The position numbers were made by a program, and so were the translations under genes. Positions 22,144-33,200 of a stretch of 64,000 bases of DNA are shown here, one piece after another. Below the pieces are notes generated by a model. The model was not told where the DNA came from. It saw nothing but the letters and a program-made list of their open reading frames with translations, and did not search any database. Origin of the DNA: Blastomussa wellsi (Eukaryota; Cnidaria; Anthozoa; Scleractinia; Plerogyridae); NCBI GenBank assembly GCA_947652115.1, contig OX393561.1, positions 28,392,774 to 28,456,773 of the forward strand, read 5' to 3'. How positions within the stretch are numbered: the first letter of the stretch is position 1; each line of letters begins with the position of its first letter.

Positions 22144-24985
22144 AAGCTACAAGATTGTTCTGACTTTATACTACTTCTGTTTTGAATATCTTATCAATAA
22201 CAGAATTTAAGAAAAGTTGAAAATCAATCTAGTCTTGCAATTTGCTAGATTATTAACTGAAAGTTGCAAATTTTAGTGCCTTGATTTTTAAGAGGTAAAT
22301 TATCTGAGTAAAAATACCAGTCAATAATTAAAGTATTAATGAATTGCATATTATTTGGAATACTTTGTGAACTGGTACAAATATTTGGACAAAAAAGGCA
22401 GTCATTTTTGTCTTTAATGAAAATATTAATCTGTTCAATTTTGTGTCGCAATGTTGATGATCAAAATGAATAACAATCATGTAAATACTGAATAAGGAAA
22501 TTAGGATCATTGCGCATGGCATTGATTATGATTAAAGAATTACTGCAATTTCACTGCAGTCATACGGGATGTTCTTATGGTGGCATCACAATGTTCCAAT
22601 ACTGATTGAAAGTTTGGTCAAAGCAACTTGCAACTTTCAATTCAAATTTGTCTCAGGAAGTTGCCATGTTCCAGTTCTCTGTTTTGCTCTATAAAATGAA
22701 AGATAATGCCACCTCTGTTCTCTGAAGTCAATGGTCATTCATAGATTTGGAAATTATTTCCTCCTTTGGTGAAATTATTACCAGTATAATGGAATTTAAG
22801 TAAAATGAGAACCAGAACTTGACAACTTGTTCGAGCAAACTGAATTGAAAGTTGTAAAAATATTGCAGAGTTCCCATCAAAAGAACATTCAGTTTGAATG
22901 GAACAGTACTAATTTCATGGTAGTTAGGTCAGTTTTAGTTCAAATATTTTTAATGAAACCACTGTTTTGATTTGTGTTTGTAAGAAGAGAAATGTGCCTG
23001 ACATATGTTTAGAATGTTTATTGTGTGGTGACCAATAAAGTTCACAAGATCAGAAAACACAGACAAACAATGATTTTCTATCAGTCGCAAACAGCTTTGG
23101 TTCATTTTTTTTTAATTCACCCTGTTCTAAGCCCTATATTTTTACTGGAGGTTACATAATTGCTATTCCCTCTTGTTTGATGGGGTGAATAGTTTTGTGG
23201 ATTGACAAATTTGACTTAAAAAGTTCACAGATGATTTTTGCCACAGATTGAGTTGCCATTCATGTATTTGAAAACTACAGGAACGACAAGGTCTTTCAAT
23301 CATGCAAATGAACCTCTCATGAAAATTATGAAATGTATTTTCTTTCAGAAAAGTATGGTTTAGAAAAGTAGATTTTGAGACTGTTTGGGCGATGTGTACA
23401 GATTCAGTAATAGTTTTGGCCATTGGTTTTCATTGTGCTTTTTCTATCATAATTATTCTTATCATTATTCACTTTGTACAAGGTCCAGTCGGTAGAAACT
23501 ATTTAGAGAGGTGAAACCCTGACAATGGGAACCAAAGTTGTTCCATGATGGATGATGTAAACCATCTGTTGCCTGGTTGTTGTTTCAGTGGCCTCAAGAT
23601 ATCACTTGTTTGGCCACATCATAATGAACATTCCACACATTTTTGAGTGTTTACAGTTTATTACTTTGACAGTGACTCTATAGCCTGAAAGAGAGGCAAC
23701 TTAGAGTAATTTGCAATCTGCTGTGGCTTAACATCTATCTAGGCAAAATATGAGCAAGCTTATGATCAAATAAATGGGCTGCAATTACATTAGGTTTCTG
23801 ACAAAAAAAGAACAGAAAATGAGAAAATGATTACAGCTTCAATTTAAAATGTCCTGTCTTCATTTAGGAAAGTGGCATTTCATTTTTAAGTAGACTTCCA
23901 TTATTTGTAGGCATTAATAATTAATAAGTCTTTGTTTGCAGTCAGCAAAGATGTTCTAAAAGACTCCATCAGATTGATTTTTGTTTAAGTACATGTATGA
24001 TTGACTTCAAGGAGTATAATAACACCTTTTGTTCCCTGGTTATCTGAGTAAACTAATGTCTAACCACTTGGAGCTTGTTGTGCTGATCAAGTTGCAGTAA
24101 TAAAGAGTGGCAATCACAGCTTGTTTTTGAGTTATATAAGCACTTAAAGCTTAAATAGTGAAGGGGCTTTTAACAGGTTAAACCAATCACGCACCACCTT
24201 CAGAACAAATGTTCTAGACACAAGACAGATGTCGTGCAATCATCTCCGCCTCTACCCAAAGCTTCACAAAAACAACAAAAGCAATTCTTCGAAGATGCTG
24301 TTTGACTACATCCAAGATAATGCCATAAATACATCTGACGAATCAGGATCTTAAAATTCTTTGAAATCCATCTCTATTTATAGATGGCATTTCTGTGATC
24401 TGTGCACGTTTTACCACAAAATAATGCGATCACAAAAATTGAAATCTCTGTTCATGTTGTAGTAAATGTTGACCGCCCACTTCAAAATATAGTCTGCTTT
24501 AGCAAGCAAATGAGTTGACTAGGTGGTTTAAAGATTCCTTACTTTGAATTTTAATACTGGGAATTTGCCTATCAAATAACTGAAACTCCACAAACTTGTT
24601 TTGCTTAATCAACGGAAAACAGGTTTTAAATGTACCTAAACCCAGGGATTAAAATAAACAGCGTTCTACCGCTGCTTATAAGGCCTCTCGTCGCTGTCTT
24701 TGTGATGCCCAGAGTCGTGGATATCACATTTCGGAGCTTCAAGATTTCAAAATTTTGTAGGGGGCAAGGGGGCTAACCTCACAACCACCTATTCTACTAC
24801 CAGCAGCCGTGTATTGCAAAATTATTGAAACCCCTGCCTAAACCAGATGTCTGGGACAATACATTAAAATATTCTTGAGATCTGATATTCACTATTGGCA
24901 AGTGTTATACCTTGAGCAGAAGGTGGAGAAGATTCACGGCTACATCTGAAATACATGCGCAGTTGCGGTTTGTCAAAAACTTAGA
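22144..24985. other. PLCG 3' UTR followed by intergenic DNA
   Basis: The segment after the PLCG stop is AT-rich, with no conserved reading frame. An AATAAA at 23034-23039 is a plausible end of the PLCG transcript, about 0.9 kb after the stop. Beyond it I see no exon; the short frames are chance. Confidence 0.5.
23034..23039 (+). promoter_or_regulatory. Candidate polyadenylation signal of PLCG
   Basis: Canonical AATAAA about 890 bases past the PLCG stop. It is the first canonical hexamer I found in this interval. No transcript data support it here. Confidence 0.45.
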
Positions 24986-24989
24986 CAAT

Positions 24990-25186
24990 AGGCCCTTTGC
25001 AGGATCCGGTCACGTGGTACAAAATCAGCCATGCTGGGGAAAAGACAGAGATCCAGAACAAAGCGACTTTATCCAGTCAAGCTTGACTTTTCTTTGTTTT
25101 GGATGTGCCAGTGCAGGAGTAATAATAAGCTTGCCGTGCAGCATGCCAGATTTTGTACCATGTGACCGGATCCTGCAAAGGGCCTT
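24990..25186. mobile_element. 197-bp foldback MITE
   Basis: The ends AGGCCCTTTGCAGGATCC and GGATCCTGCAAAGGGCCT are inverse copies. They continue inward through CGGTCACGTGGTACAAAATC with one mismatch. The whole element is close to a long hairpin. The apparent frames on both strands are by-products. Confidence 0.8.
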
Positions 25187-25288
25187 TTTCCCTGGTCGGC
25201 AGTCAATAACATCCATCAAATGGCCCTCTGGCTCGGAATGCACTGGGAACAAGTTTGGTTCACTAAATTAGACTACAAAATCACCCTG

Positions 25289-25568
25289 GTAAGCCTATTA
25301 TTACACTGCGGTTAGCCTACTGAGCACTGCGGTTAGCCTATTAAGCAATCTGCTTAGCCTACTGAGCACTGTGGTTAGTCTATTAAGCAATCTGGTTAGC
25401 CTACTAAGCACTGCGGTTAGCCTACTGAGCACTGTGGTTAGCCTATTAAGCAATCGGTTTAGCCTACTAAGCACTGCGGTTAGCCTACTAAGCAATCCGG
25501 TTAGCCTACTGGGCACTGCGGTTAGCCTACTGAGCAATCCAGTTAGCCTGCTAAGCACTGCGGTTATA
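25289..25568. repeat. 21-bp minisatellite, about 13 units
   Basis: Units alternate between CACTGCGGTTAGCCTACTGAG and CAATCNGGTTAGCCTACTAAG types, suggesting a 42-bp higher-order unit. Since 21 is a multiple of three and no unit carries a stop in some frames, long frames stay open on both strands (25301-25600 minus, 25371-25613 plus). They are not genes. Confidence 0.85.
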
Positions 25569-25631
25569 CAGTTAGCTCTCAAGAACGGCAAGGGTAACAC
25601 AATAAATTCTTAACATTTTCGGTGTTCAGCA

Positions 25632-25705
25632 GCTGGGTCTCAGTAGTGTAGTGGTTAGTGGGAATAGCTCGTGATCTGAGTGACCTGGGATCGATCCACC
25701 TGTCT
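25632..25705 (+). repeat. tRNA-like fragment, probable SINE head
   Basis: TAGTGTAGTGGTTAGTGG resembles an internal A box, and GGGATCGATCC, about 35 bases on, resembles a B box. No foldable complete tRNA was found. Most likely the head of a tRNA-derived SINE. Confidence 0.4.
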
Positions 25706-27386
25706 TTATGGTAGACTTTGTTTTCTCTTTATTTAGACAAAAAAAATCAATGTGTAAAACAATCTAAGTGTTGGTGGCCATTCAAGAGATGTTATCGAGT
25801 GCCAACCTTTGTCTATGGACCCTCTCTCCCAAGAGTGCAGCGTTGTGTGACAGAGGCCAGAACTGGACTAATCAGCCTGGTGATGCTTGCAGGTGGTGCT
25901 TATTTTTTGTTATCACACAAGACAGTTATTTGGGAGGTGCTTAATCAGCGACAGTCCTAGACTTTCTCAAAGTTGTTCGCTTCTCATTTCCGGTTTGGTA
26001 GTAGCAGTATGAACGACTTTTATCACTTGCAGCACGCCAAATTAAATTTTACAGGAGGAATTTTCCTCCTGTTGGGTTATCCAATCAGGGAACAGCATTG
26101 TCAATCGCACGTCAATCAAACTAGATCCTTGCCAGACAGATCGACCACAAAAGGAAGACGTTTCGAATTCAACGTTTGCTCGTTGTCTCAAGCATGAGTG
26201 AGTTTGGATTTCTCGATATTTCTGTTAAGTGTTTTTTTTTGTCTTATGTTCAATCATGGACGCAGTAGGTATGGTATTCGGAAAGCAAGCTACAAAGCGA
26301 TCACCAGCAGAAAGTATAAACATAGGTAAAATGTCTTCCTCATGGCGTCTACAGTATCGGTAAAAGGCTTGAACTTCGAAGTTGCTCTCTCTAATAAGTT
26401 TTCAACTTTATACAGCAAGGCGAAAGACAAGAGGTGCTGTGAGTTAATTTGATTGTTGTACCACTGGTTGCGTTGGACTTGCTCAAGGAATATGACCGGC
26501 CGCTTCGATTCAGTCGGAGCAGATTGTTGAAGCGAACAATTGAAAGAAATTACCGAAGCTCTGCAAAATAGCCATTATTTTTCGAGGAAAGCTCCGAAGA
26601 AATCCCAAGGTTTCTTTGTTTTTAGAGCCGAAAGCCACTGCATTACACGTGACGAGCCCTATTAACGTCTGCATAGGAGGCTACTACTGCATCGTTGAAT
26701 GGTCACTTTGCTGTTTACAAATTAGACTTGCATGTAATATTCACGAGCGATACAGTGTTGCTCTTGCTTCATTTATAACATACAGTACATTACAACATTT
26801 GTGATTTGGGAATCGTAAACTTAAGAAAATTTAACAAGGTTGGCTTTGTATTGAGACAAAGAAAGCTAGACACAAACAAATGTTATAAACTTTTGTCTCC
26901 CAAGGTTATTTGAACCTCAAAACTGCGAGGCTCTTGAGAGCGAACAAAACATTTGAGCTCTGAGCGTTTGTCTCCGAAAACCATTAAATATATACACAAC
27001 TGTAATTTCCCCAGCTTTACAGTTCGGCACCCTGGAGTCTGGAGAAAGTTTGCGCCAAAATGACGTCATTTGATTCGTTTTCAAGCAGGGGAAACAAGTC
27101 GAGCTCTCACGCCTCACGCTCGCTTTCACTCTGAGTTTTCGCTCTGAGAGCTCGACTTGTAGGCAAGTCTACGACAGTCCTTAATCAAGTAAATATGGTA
27201 ATGACAAGAGGAATGTGAAGAGGGTGTGTGACAAAGGGAGTTCACATAAAAAGAAGTATGAAATCCATTCTTTTTCCATAGATATCTGCTTTGACTCTTC
27301 AAGGCCAGTTATTGTTTAATTATTTCAATTGTAGGCACTGGGTGGGTGCGGAACACTAACAAATCATTTCCTGCTTTCCTTAAGAC
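25706..27386. other. Intergenic, with one possible short exon
   Basis: No gene was recognised. A short frame from the ATG at 26256 runs 69 bases to a GTAAAATG donor-like site after 26324 and could be a first exon. No continuation was found. The 26960-27170 stretch contains inverted GAGCTCTC/CTCGACTTG motifs suggesting a small foldback repeat. Confidence 0.4.
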
Positions 27387-28049
27387 CTACAAAGATGGTT
27401 TCTTAAAATCTGTCGCTTCCCCTTTTTTCCACTTTTCAATGAAGTGCAAGAGTTGTTGCGATTCTACAAGCTCCTTGTGAATGAAATACTTCACTCCACA
27501 AGCTTCAAAAGTAGAGAAAGCCCTATCTTCCTCGTACACGTTAATGTCATCTACCGAGAACTCGGTTCTTCTTCGTAAAGCGAGTAAAGACAAAGTTTCT
27601 ACGGCGAACACTTTTTCATCAGGATTAAAATCCATTTTATGCACATAAGGCAAAGACAGGAAGTGAAGTAGAAGCGTTGAACCTCCTCCAATCGAGCATA
27701 TTAAAGCGACCAAAAACACCTTTACAGGAAAAGAAGCTGCTTGTTTGCCATAGAATATCAATAGCGGAGAACCAGCAAATGTTGCTGCTGCTGTTGTCAG
27801 AGAAAGCACCTTCACATGTTTCACTGATTTAGACAGTGGCCCTTCATAAACAGTTCGCCACTTGCTAGAAGATGGCTCACCTCCTGTTTGACACATGCAC
27901 CGGCACCACAAATTGCTTGGTCGCCAAGCAGGTGAAGTTGTATCTAACGAACCCTGAGGAGCTTTCGTCAAACTGAAGTGCTTTTTCCATAAGACTGGTT
28001 GCAAATATTTTCGTTGGAAAAGCCGTTTTCTTCCTAAAATCACCAACAT
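27387..28049 (-). CDS. TMEM70: TMEM70-family mitochondrial inner membrane protein
   Basis: Single exon, 220 residues from the chosen start. TMEM70 assists assembly of the F-type ATP synthase in the mitochondrial inner membrane. Seen here: a basic N-terminus without acids (MLVILGRKRLFQRKYL) fit for mitochondrial import, the family motif VYEGPLSKSVKHVKVLSL (residues about 67-84), two hydrophobic segments (about 80-101 and 108-131) that form the hairpin, and the matrix-side LHFLSLPYV...ETLSLLALRRRTEFSVDDI region. The frame is open upstream to 28235, but the extra 62 residues look unlike a targeting peptide, so the ATG at 28047-28049 is preferred. Human TMEM70 is of similar length (260). The distant paralogs TMEM186 and TMEM223 fit less well. 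Head to head with ZC3H18. Confidence 0.83.
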   Translation of the reverse strand: MLVILGRKRLFQRKYLQPVLWKKHFSLTKAPQGSLDTTSPAWRPSNLWCRCMCQTGGEPSSSKWRTVYEGPLSKSVKHVKVLSLTTAAATFAGSPLLIFYGKQAASFPVKVFLVALICSIGGGSTLLLHFLSLPYVHKMDFNPDEKVFAVETLSLLALRRRTEFSVDDINVYEEDRAFSTFEACGVKYFIHKELVESQQLLHFIEKWKKGEATDFKKPSL

Positions 28050-29115
28050 CCTCGTAAAACACGTGCAGGTTGAAGGCCGCTGACATGGCGCAAAACCTAT
28101 CACGTGATGTTGTTTTAGCCAATGAGAGAAGAGAATACAGTAACTTCGTCCGCCATAATGGAACTGCTTCGAACTTGCTAATTTGGGATTGCTTGAACTT
28201 TCTTTTCCTGTTTTATCTATTTGGAAGAATCGCATTATGTTTTGGTGCTAGCTGTTGATCAGTTTTGTTGTAGACCCATCTGAGGTTGACTTTGGTAAGT
28301 TGTGATTTGATTTATTTGTGTGAGTTCAATTGAAGCTCAAATTTTATACTGAACGACCAGAGAAAAAATGTTACTTTAATTTTTTCTCTACATTTTTTGT
28401 TTGTGGTTACACTCGAGCGTTCCTACCTTAATTTACTGGATTATTTCCGGTTATTTTCATCGATTTTCCTGACTTCATTTGATTTCTACCCATGAAGGCT
28501 TGAAGTACTAACTACCGGCAGTAATTTAGTGCCGCTAGCTGCAGAGTCAGGTCATATCATGACCATTTCGTGCTTTTAGCCCTAATCTCTCTGCACACTG
28601 GATCATGGCATAAACAACTCCCCATCTTAAACTTTGTTTTCACTTGTGACTCAAGCACAGTCCCCTTCCCTTGATGTCCTCATTGGGAATCAGTTTTTCC
28701 CTTGTGATTAGTGCATGTCTGTGTTGTGGATGCAAAAATGTGTTCTCATGAATAAAACGGTTCATAGCAGGTAGCTACATTTCAACCTGAAGTTCAACCC
28801 TGCCTTACTACACCATTTTTGGGACCTTAGTAAAACTCAATCAGTGATTATCGCATTTGTAAAGAACCACCAAAGAGCCACCCTGTTAATATGCTCAAAA
28901 TTTTTTTGGTCAATTGGTGACAAAAATAATGGGTTCCACTCTAGTAATGTAGCCTAACTCGAATTCAGTAGTCCAGTATTCTTGTGTTAGAGTGTCCAGG
29001 AAGTAATAACAGAACTACTGTACAGCAGTCCCCAGCTATTGTGAATTTCCTATTTTAACTCCTGCCATCTCAAACAAAAAGTAATTTCTCTTGGACTTGT
29101 TTATACGCTGTAAAA
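28050..29115. promoter_or_regulatory. Shared upstream region of TMEM70 and ZC3H18
   Basis: TMEM70 reads left from 28049 and ZC3H18 reads right, with its first coding exon at 29116. A GTAAGT donor at 28295, after TGAGGTTGACTTTG, may end a 5' UTR exon of ZC3H18. That would leave only about 200 bases between the two transcripts, the layout of a bidirectional promoter. No TATA box was assigned. Confidence 0.45.
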
Positions 29116-30223
29116 ATGGTTATCTCTATCAATCCTGATGTAGGTCCAATGGACCCTAAACAAAGTCATGTGTCAGTCAAAGATGATGACACTCAGGGAA
29201 GTATATTACCGTCAAGCTCCACAGAAGAAGTATCTTGTACTGTGCAAGCAGAGGGTTCTAGGCCCCATTCTGATGTAAGGGACAATGGACTTGTTGAAAA
29301 GGTTCAGGGGATAGCATTGGACAGTGGAAATGCAAAGACTGAATGGACAGCCTCGACTGCAAGCATTCACTTAACAACAAATGTTCATAACAAGGCTGGA
29401 ATATTTGAAGAGGAAGAGGAGGGGGAACTTGATTATGAAGAGGATGAAGGAGAAATAGTAGTAGCACAGGAAGATAGAAATGGAGTCAAAAATGTCGTGG
29501 AAGGTGACGAGAAGGAGGAAGGTGAGCTGGATGAAGAAAAAGAACAAGATGAAGAGGGTGAAGAAGGAGAAATCCTCTCAGATGAAGATTCTAAGGTACA
29601 ATATAAAGAACCGTTCTTTGCCATATAAGTGAATGCCACAGTTGTGTATTGGGGCATACATGTAGATCTCTCCCCTCTTCCTCAAAATCCCTGCTTTCAT
29701 GGCTAAATCAAAGATGGCAGACCATGTGAGCAAGAGGGGGGAAAGTCGTTTATCCAAAATAAAAATCAAATCTCAATAAAGTCAAGTCATATAAGATTTT
29801 AGCTTGCCAAATTTGAATTTAGCACCTGTAACAGCTCCCCCTATCACACTATAAGTACAATACAGTGCACAGTGTCCTCTCAGTAGAGAAGCCCATCCTT
29901 AGCCTTTACAAAGGAATGGTTTGTCGTCTTTGTTATTGTAACATGCTCAATGTTTGATTGCGAGGCGAGCATGGCCTAGTGGTCAGGGTGCTGGACTTGT
30001 AATCAGGTGGTCCCGGGTTCGAGTCCTCCTCCCTGCCACTGAAACGGATTTGTCTTCGGTGGTCCCGAATTCAACTCCTCCACGCTTTGTAAATAGCCAA
30101 CTGGTCTGCCTCCTGCCTGTTGGGATTTTTAAGAATTTTCTGTTTCATTTACAATATTTGTTTACGTATTTACAGTGTCCCCAATTAGCACAGTAGTGCT
30201 AAATACATTGACACTTAAATAAA

Positions 30224-30283
<60 letters not shown>

Positions 30284-33200
30284 GCATATTCACCAAGAAA
30301 GTAAAAGGAATATTGGACTCACTTATTCAAGGAAAACCTTTGTACATTATTTTGCCTGGTCTAATCACGCTGCATGCAATAAAAGCAGTTTGTGTATATG
30401 TTGAATGGGCTTTGATACAACTGACATTTGCAGTTCGTTTGGAGGTGTGTTATTGAGGTGAATTTCTTAACACACAATCAAGGGTTGCTTGGTACTGTAC
30501 AGTAATACAAACCCAGGGCTACAAATAATCTTCCTCCTGTGAAAGGAGATATGTCTGACCAAGTTGATTGCACAAAACTGCAGTGAGGTCTGGTGTAATA
30601 TTACAGTACTGCTCATTAACGCAAAACATTGGCGTTTGCATTGGATGGTGTTAACAATTGTCTGGATATTCTGTTTGACCACAGTTGGGATTTCATCGGA
30701 CATTTGCAGATTGTGGTCAGCCATTGTATGATGTTCAACCGTTATTTGCAACCTGCAAACCACTTTGATCCCATACTGAATATATTTTGTTACAGTGTTT
30801 CTGAAATAGTAGACCTTTTATAATGTAATGTCTGGCCAAGATTGCAGCTTTAAATTTCTCCACCACAGCATTTTTATTACACTGATCTTTGTATCCAATA
30901 TACAATGTAGTTTTGCTTACTCCTGGGAATATAGTGAAAAAATTTACTACAACTTGGCCTTGAAATTTGAATTTATTTGCAGCTTCAAATTAATGCCTGA
31001 GTACTGTATCTTACGGTGAATCGATTGTAGCAATGAAAGTGTGGTACATGTGTGTTGTAGTTGTTCTCGTTTTCAAGTGCCTCATAAAATTACTTTTTTG
31101 CCATCTTCATTGTCGGTTAACCATCAATGAAGGTCATTCAAACAAAGTCTAATTTAACCTTTGAGCCATCTATAAAACTCTTAAAGGAATGTGTAAATAC
31201 CACTGCTTTATCATGGCCGATAAAATTTTAATTTTCAATGCATAGTCTGTGTGTTGCTGTTGTTCTTTACAATCTGTTCGCTTTTTTTTTCAGCTATTGA
31301 ATCAAATATTTTATAAAATAATTGGTTTATGTTTAGTGCCCATATATCCAGTTATTGATGCACTTGGTAAGGTTGGAGAGCACTCCATAGAGCAACTCTA
31401 GGTGCATGCAGTCATAACTCGATAAGTGCACACAGAGCATGAACCAATTCTTAATTAACAAAGTTATCTATGAGGAGGAGCAAGATGTATGCAACATTTA
31501 GGGGCCTGAACTTCTGTAGTAGTGATATTTTCACTCAGTACAGTACAGTATCTATGCAATCAATAGTAGTTTTATATTCATGTGAATTTTTGTTGTTGTT
31601 ACCAATTAATTATGTTTAATTGTTTTTAGGACGATGCAGAGAAAACACCTGAAGAAAAGCAAGATTTAACTAATGAGGTACAATTTACTTGTAGTGCTAA
31701 AACCTGACTGACTGGCATGCTGGCTGACTGACTGACTGATGGGGGACGGACCGACTGATGGACTTCAGGACTGACTAACTGATTGACAGACTGACTTACT
31801 CACATTTTTAATTTATTTTTCTTAATTTTAGACTTTATTATTTCACAAGAGCATTTTAACGAGCTGCAGCTCCTTGGCCTTTCATGGATAAAGAAACTAT
31901 GGCTGGCTGGTTGACTGACTGACTGACTGACTGACTGACTGGCTTGTTGATTGGACTGGCAGACTTTTGAGACTGACTTGCTGACTGCAGTCTAGCTTGC
32001 TGACTGACAGACTGGCTTGCTAACGAACTGACTGACCTACTGACACAATGACTGACCAACTGACTAGCCAATGGACTGACTGATTGACTGACAGTCCAGT
32101 TCTTAAAATTACAGTGCAAAACATGCCCTTTCATTCACAACGTTGACAAAATATCGGGACCCAAGCGAGCTATCAAGATCACTGATCATTTCACCTGTAC
32201 CTCAGCCAATGCCATCTACTGCATAACTTCAACTCTTTGCAAAAAGTTATACATCGGCGAAACAGGCAGACGACTAGGCGACCGATTCTGAGAACACCTT
32301 CGCGACGTAGAGAAAGACGACAAAAATGCATCGAAACTGGTCGCGAGACACTTCAATCTCCCAAATCATTCTAAGCAGCATATAGCAGTCTGCGGCCTTT
32401 CCCTTCACCAAGGAAACACGGAAAGCTGCAAAACTCTAGAACAAAAATTTATTTTTCAAATCGGCACTCTTAATCCTCACGGTATCAACGAACGCTTTTC
32501 ATTCAACTAATTTATTCCGTTGTTTTCACGTTACCAGGCACCAGCCAATAGCGAAGCTCCATCTTTCTGTATATAAAAAACATATGGCCCACAATTCCTT
32601 GATTCGCTCCGACGAAGGGCTAATGCCCGAAACGTCAGCTATTGAATCTCTTTACGGTGGCCAATTCACATAATCAACCCAGTTGATAAAACCAAATTAC
32701 ATCAAAATTTCCACTGGCAACCACAGTATACTGTTACGTTAATATATAGATTTAGCCAAGCCTAAAAGTGGAGCTCCGTATTTTTGCTGGTTCTTAATAA
32801 TTTCTCTGAAATAAACAATGATTAAAAACGTCAACTCCAATTGCAGAATTTCCACTAAGAATGCCCGTAAAAAGTTAAAAAATGCTGCCAGAAGAAAAAA
32901 TTCAGACCTGAGCCTGCGATCAACGAAGAAAACCAATGCCTGGTCAGCAGTCAAGTTATAAAAAACATGTTACCTCGATGAGTTCTAACATGAGCCTGTG
33001 ATCTGGTCATGTGATACTGGTCAGTGGATACCTCGATTTGACAGCTGTCGATTGACCATAACATGGATGCCCTATAACAAAGATGTACGCTGATAAGACT
33101 GACAAGGTGTTGGCAAGGCATGGTTATTTATGGCCGTCATGTTGCACGACTCTGTCGTCGTTGTCGTTGTCATGCATACGCGCCCACGAGCAATCCCCGC

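Noticed and set aside
25289..25568. Regularly spaced repeats as a CRISPR array
   Set aside because: The units are contiguous 21-mers without unique spacers, in a eukaryotic genome.
25301..25613. Long frames on both strands encoding leucine/serine-rich repeats
   Set aside because: They are readings of the 21-bp minisatellite; no start context, splice sites or homology.
28050..28235. N-terminal extension of TMEM70 to an upstream ATG
   Set aside because: Open in frame, but the added 62 residues are not like a mitochondrial targeting peptide and overlap the likely promoter.
29963..30035. tRNA gene
   Set aside because: The tRNA-like head continues into a SINE body with an (ATT)n tail.
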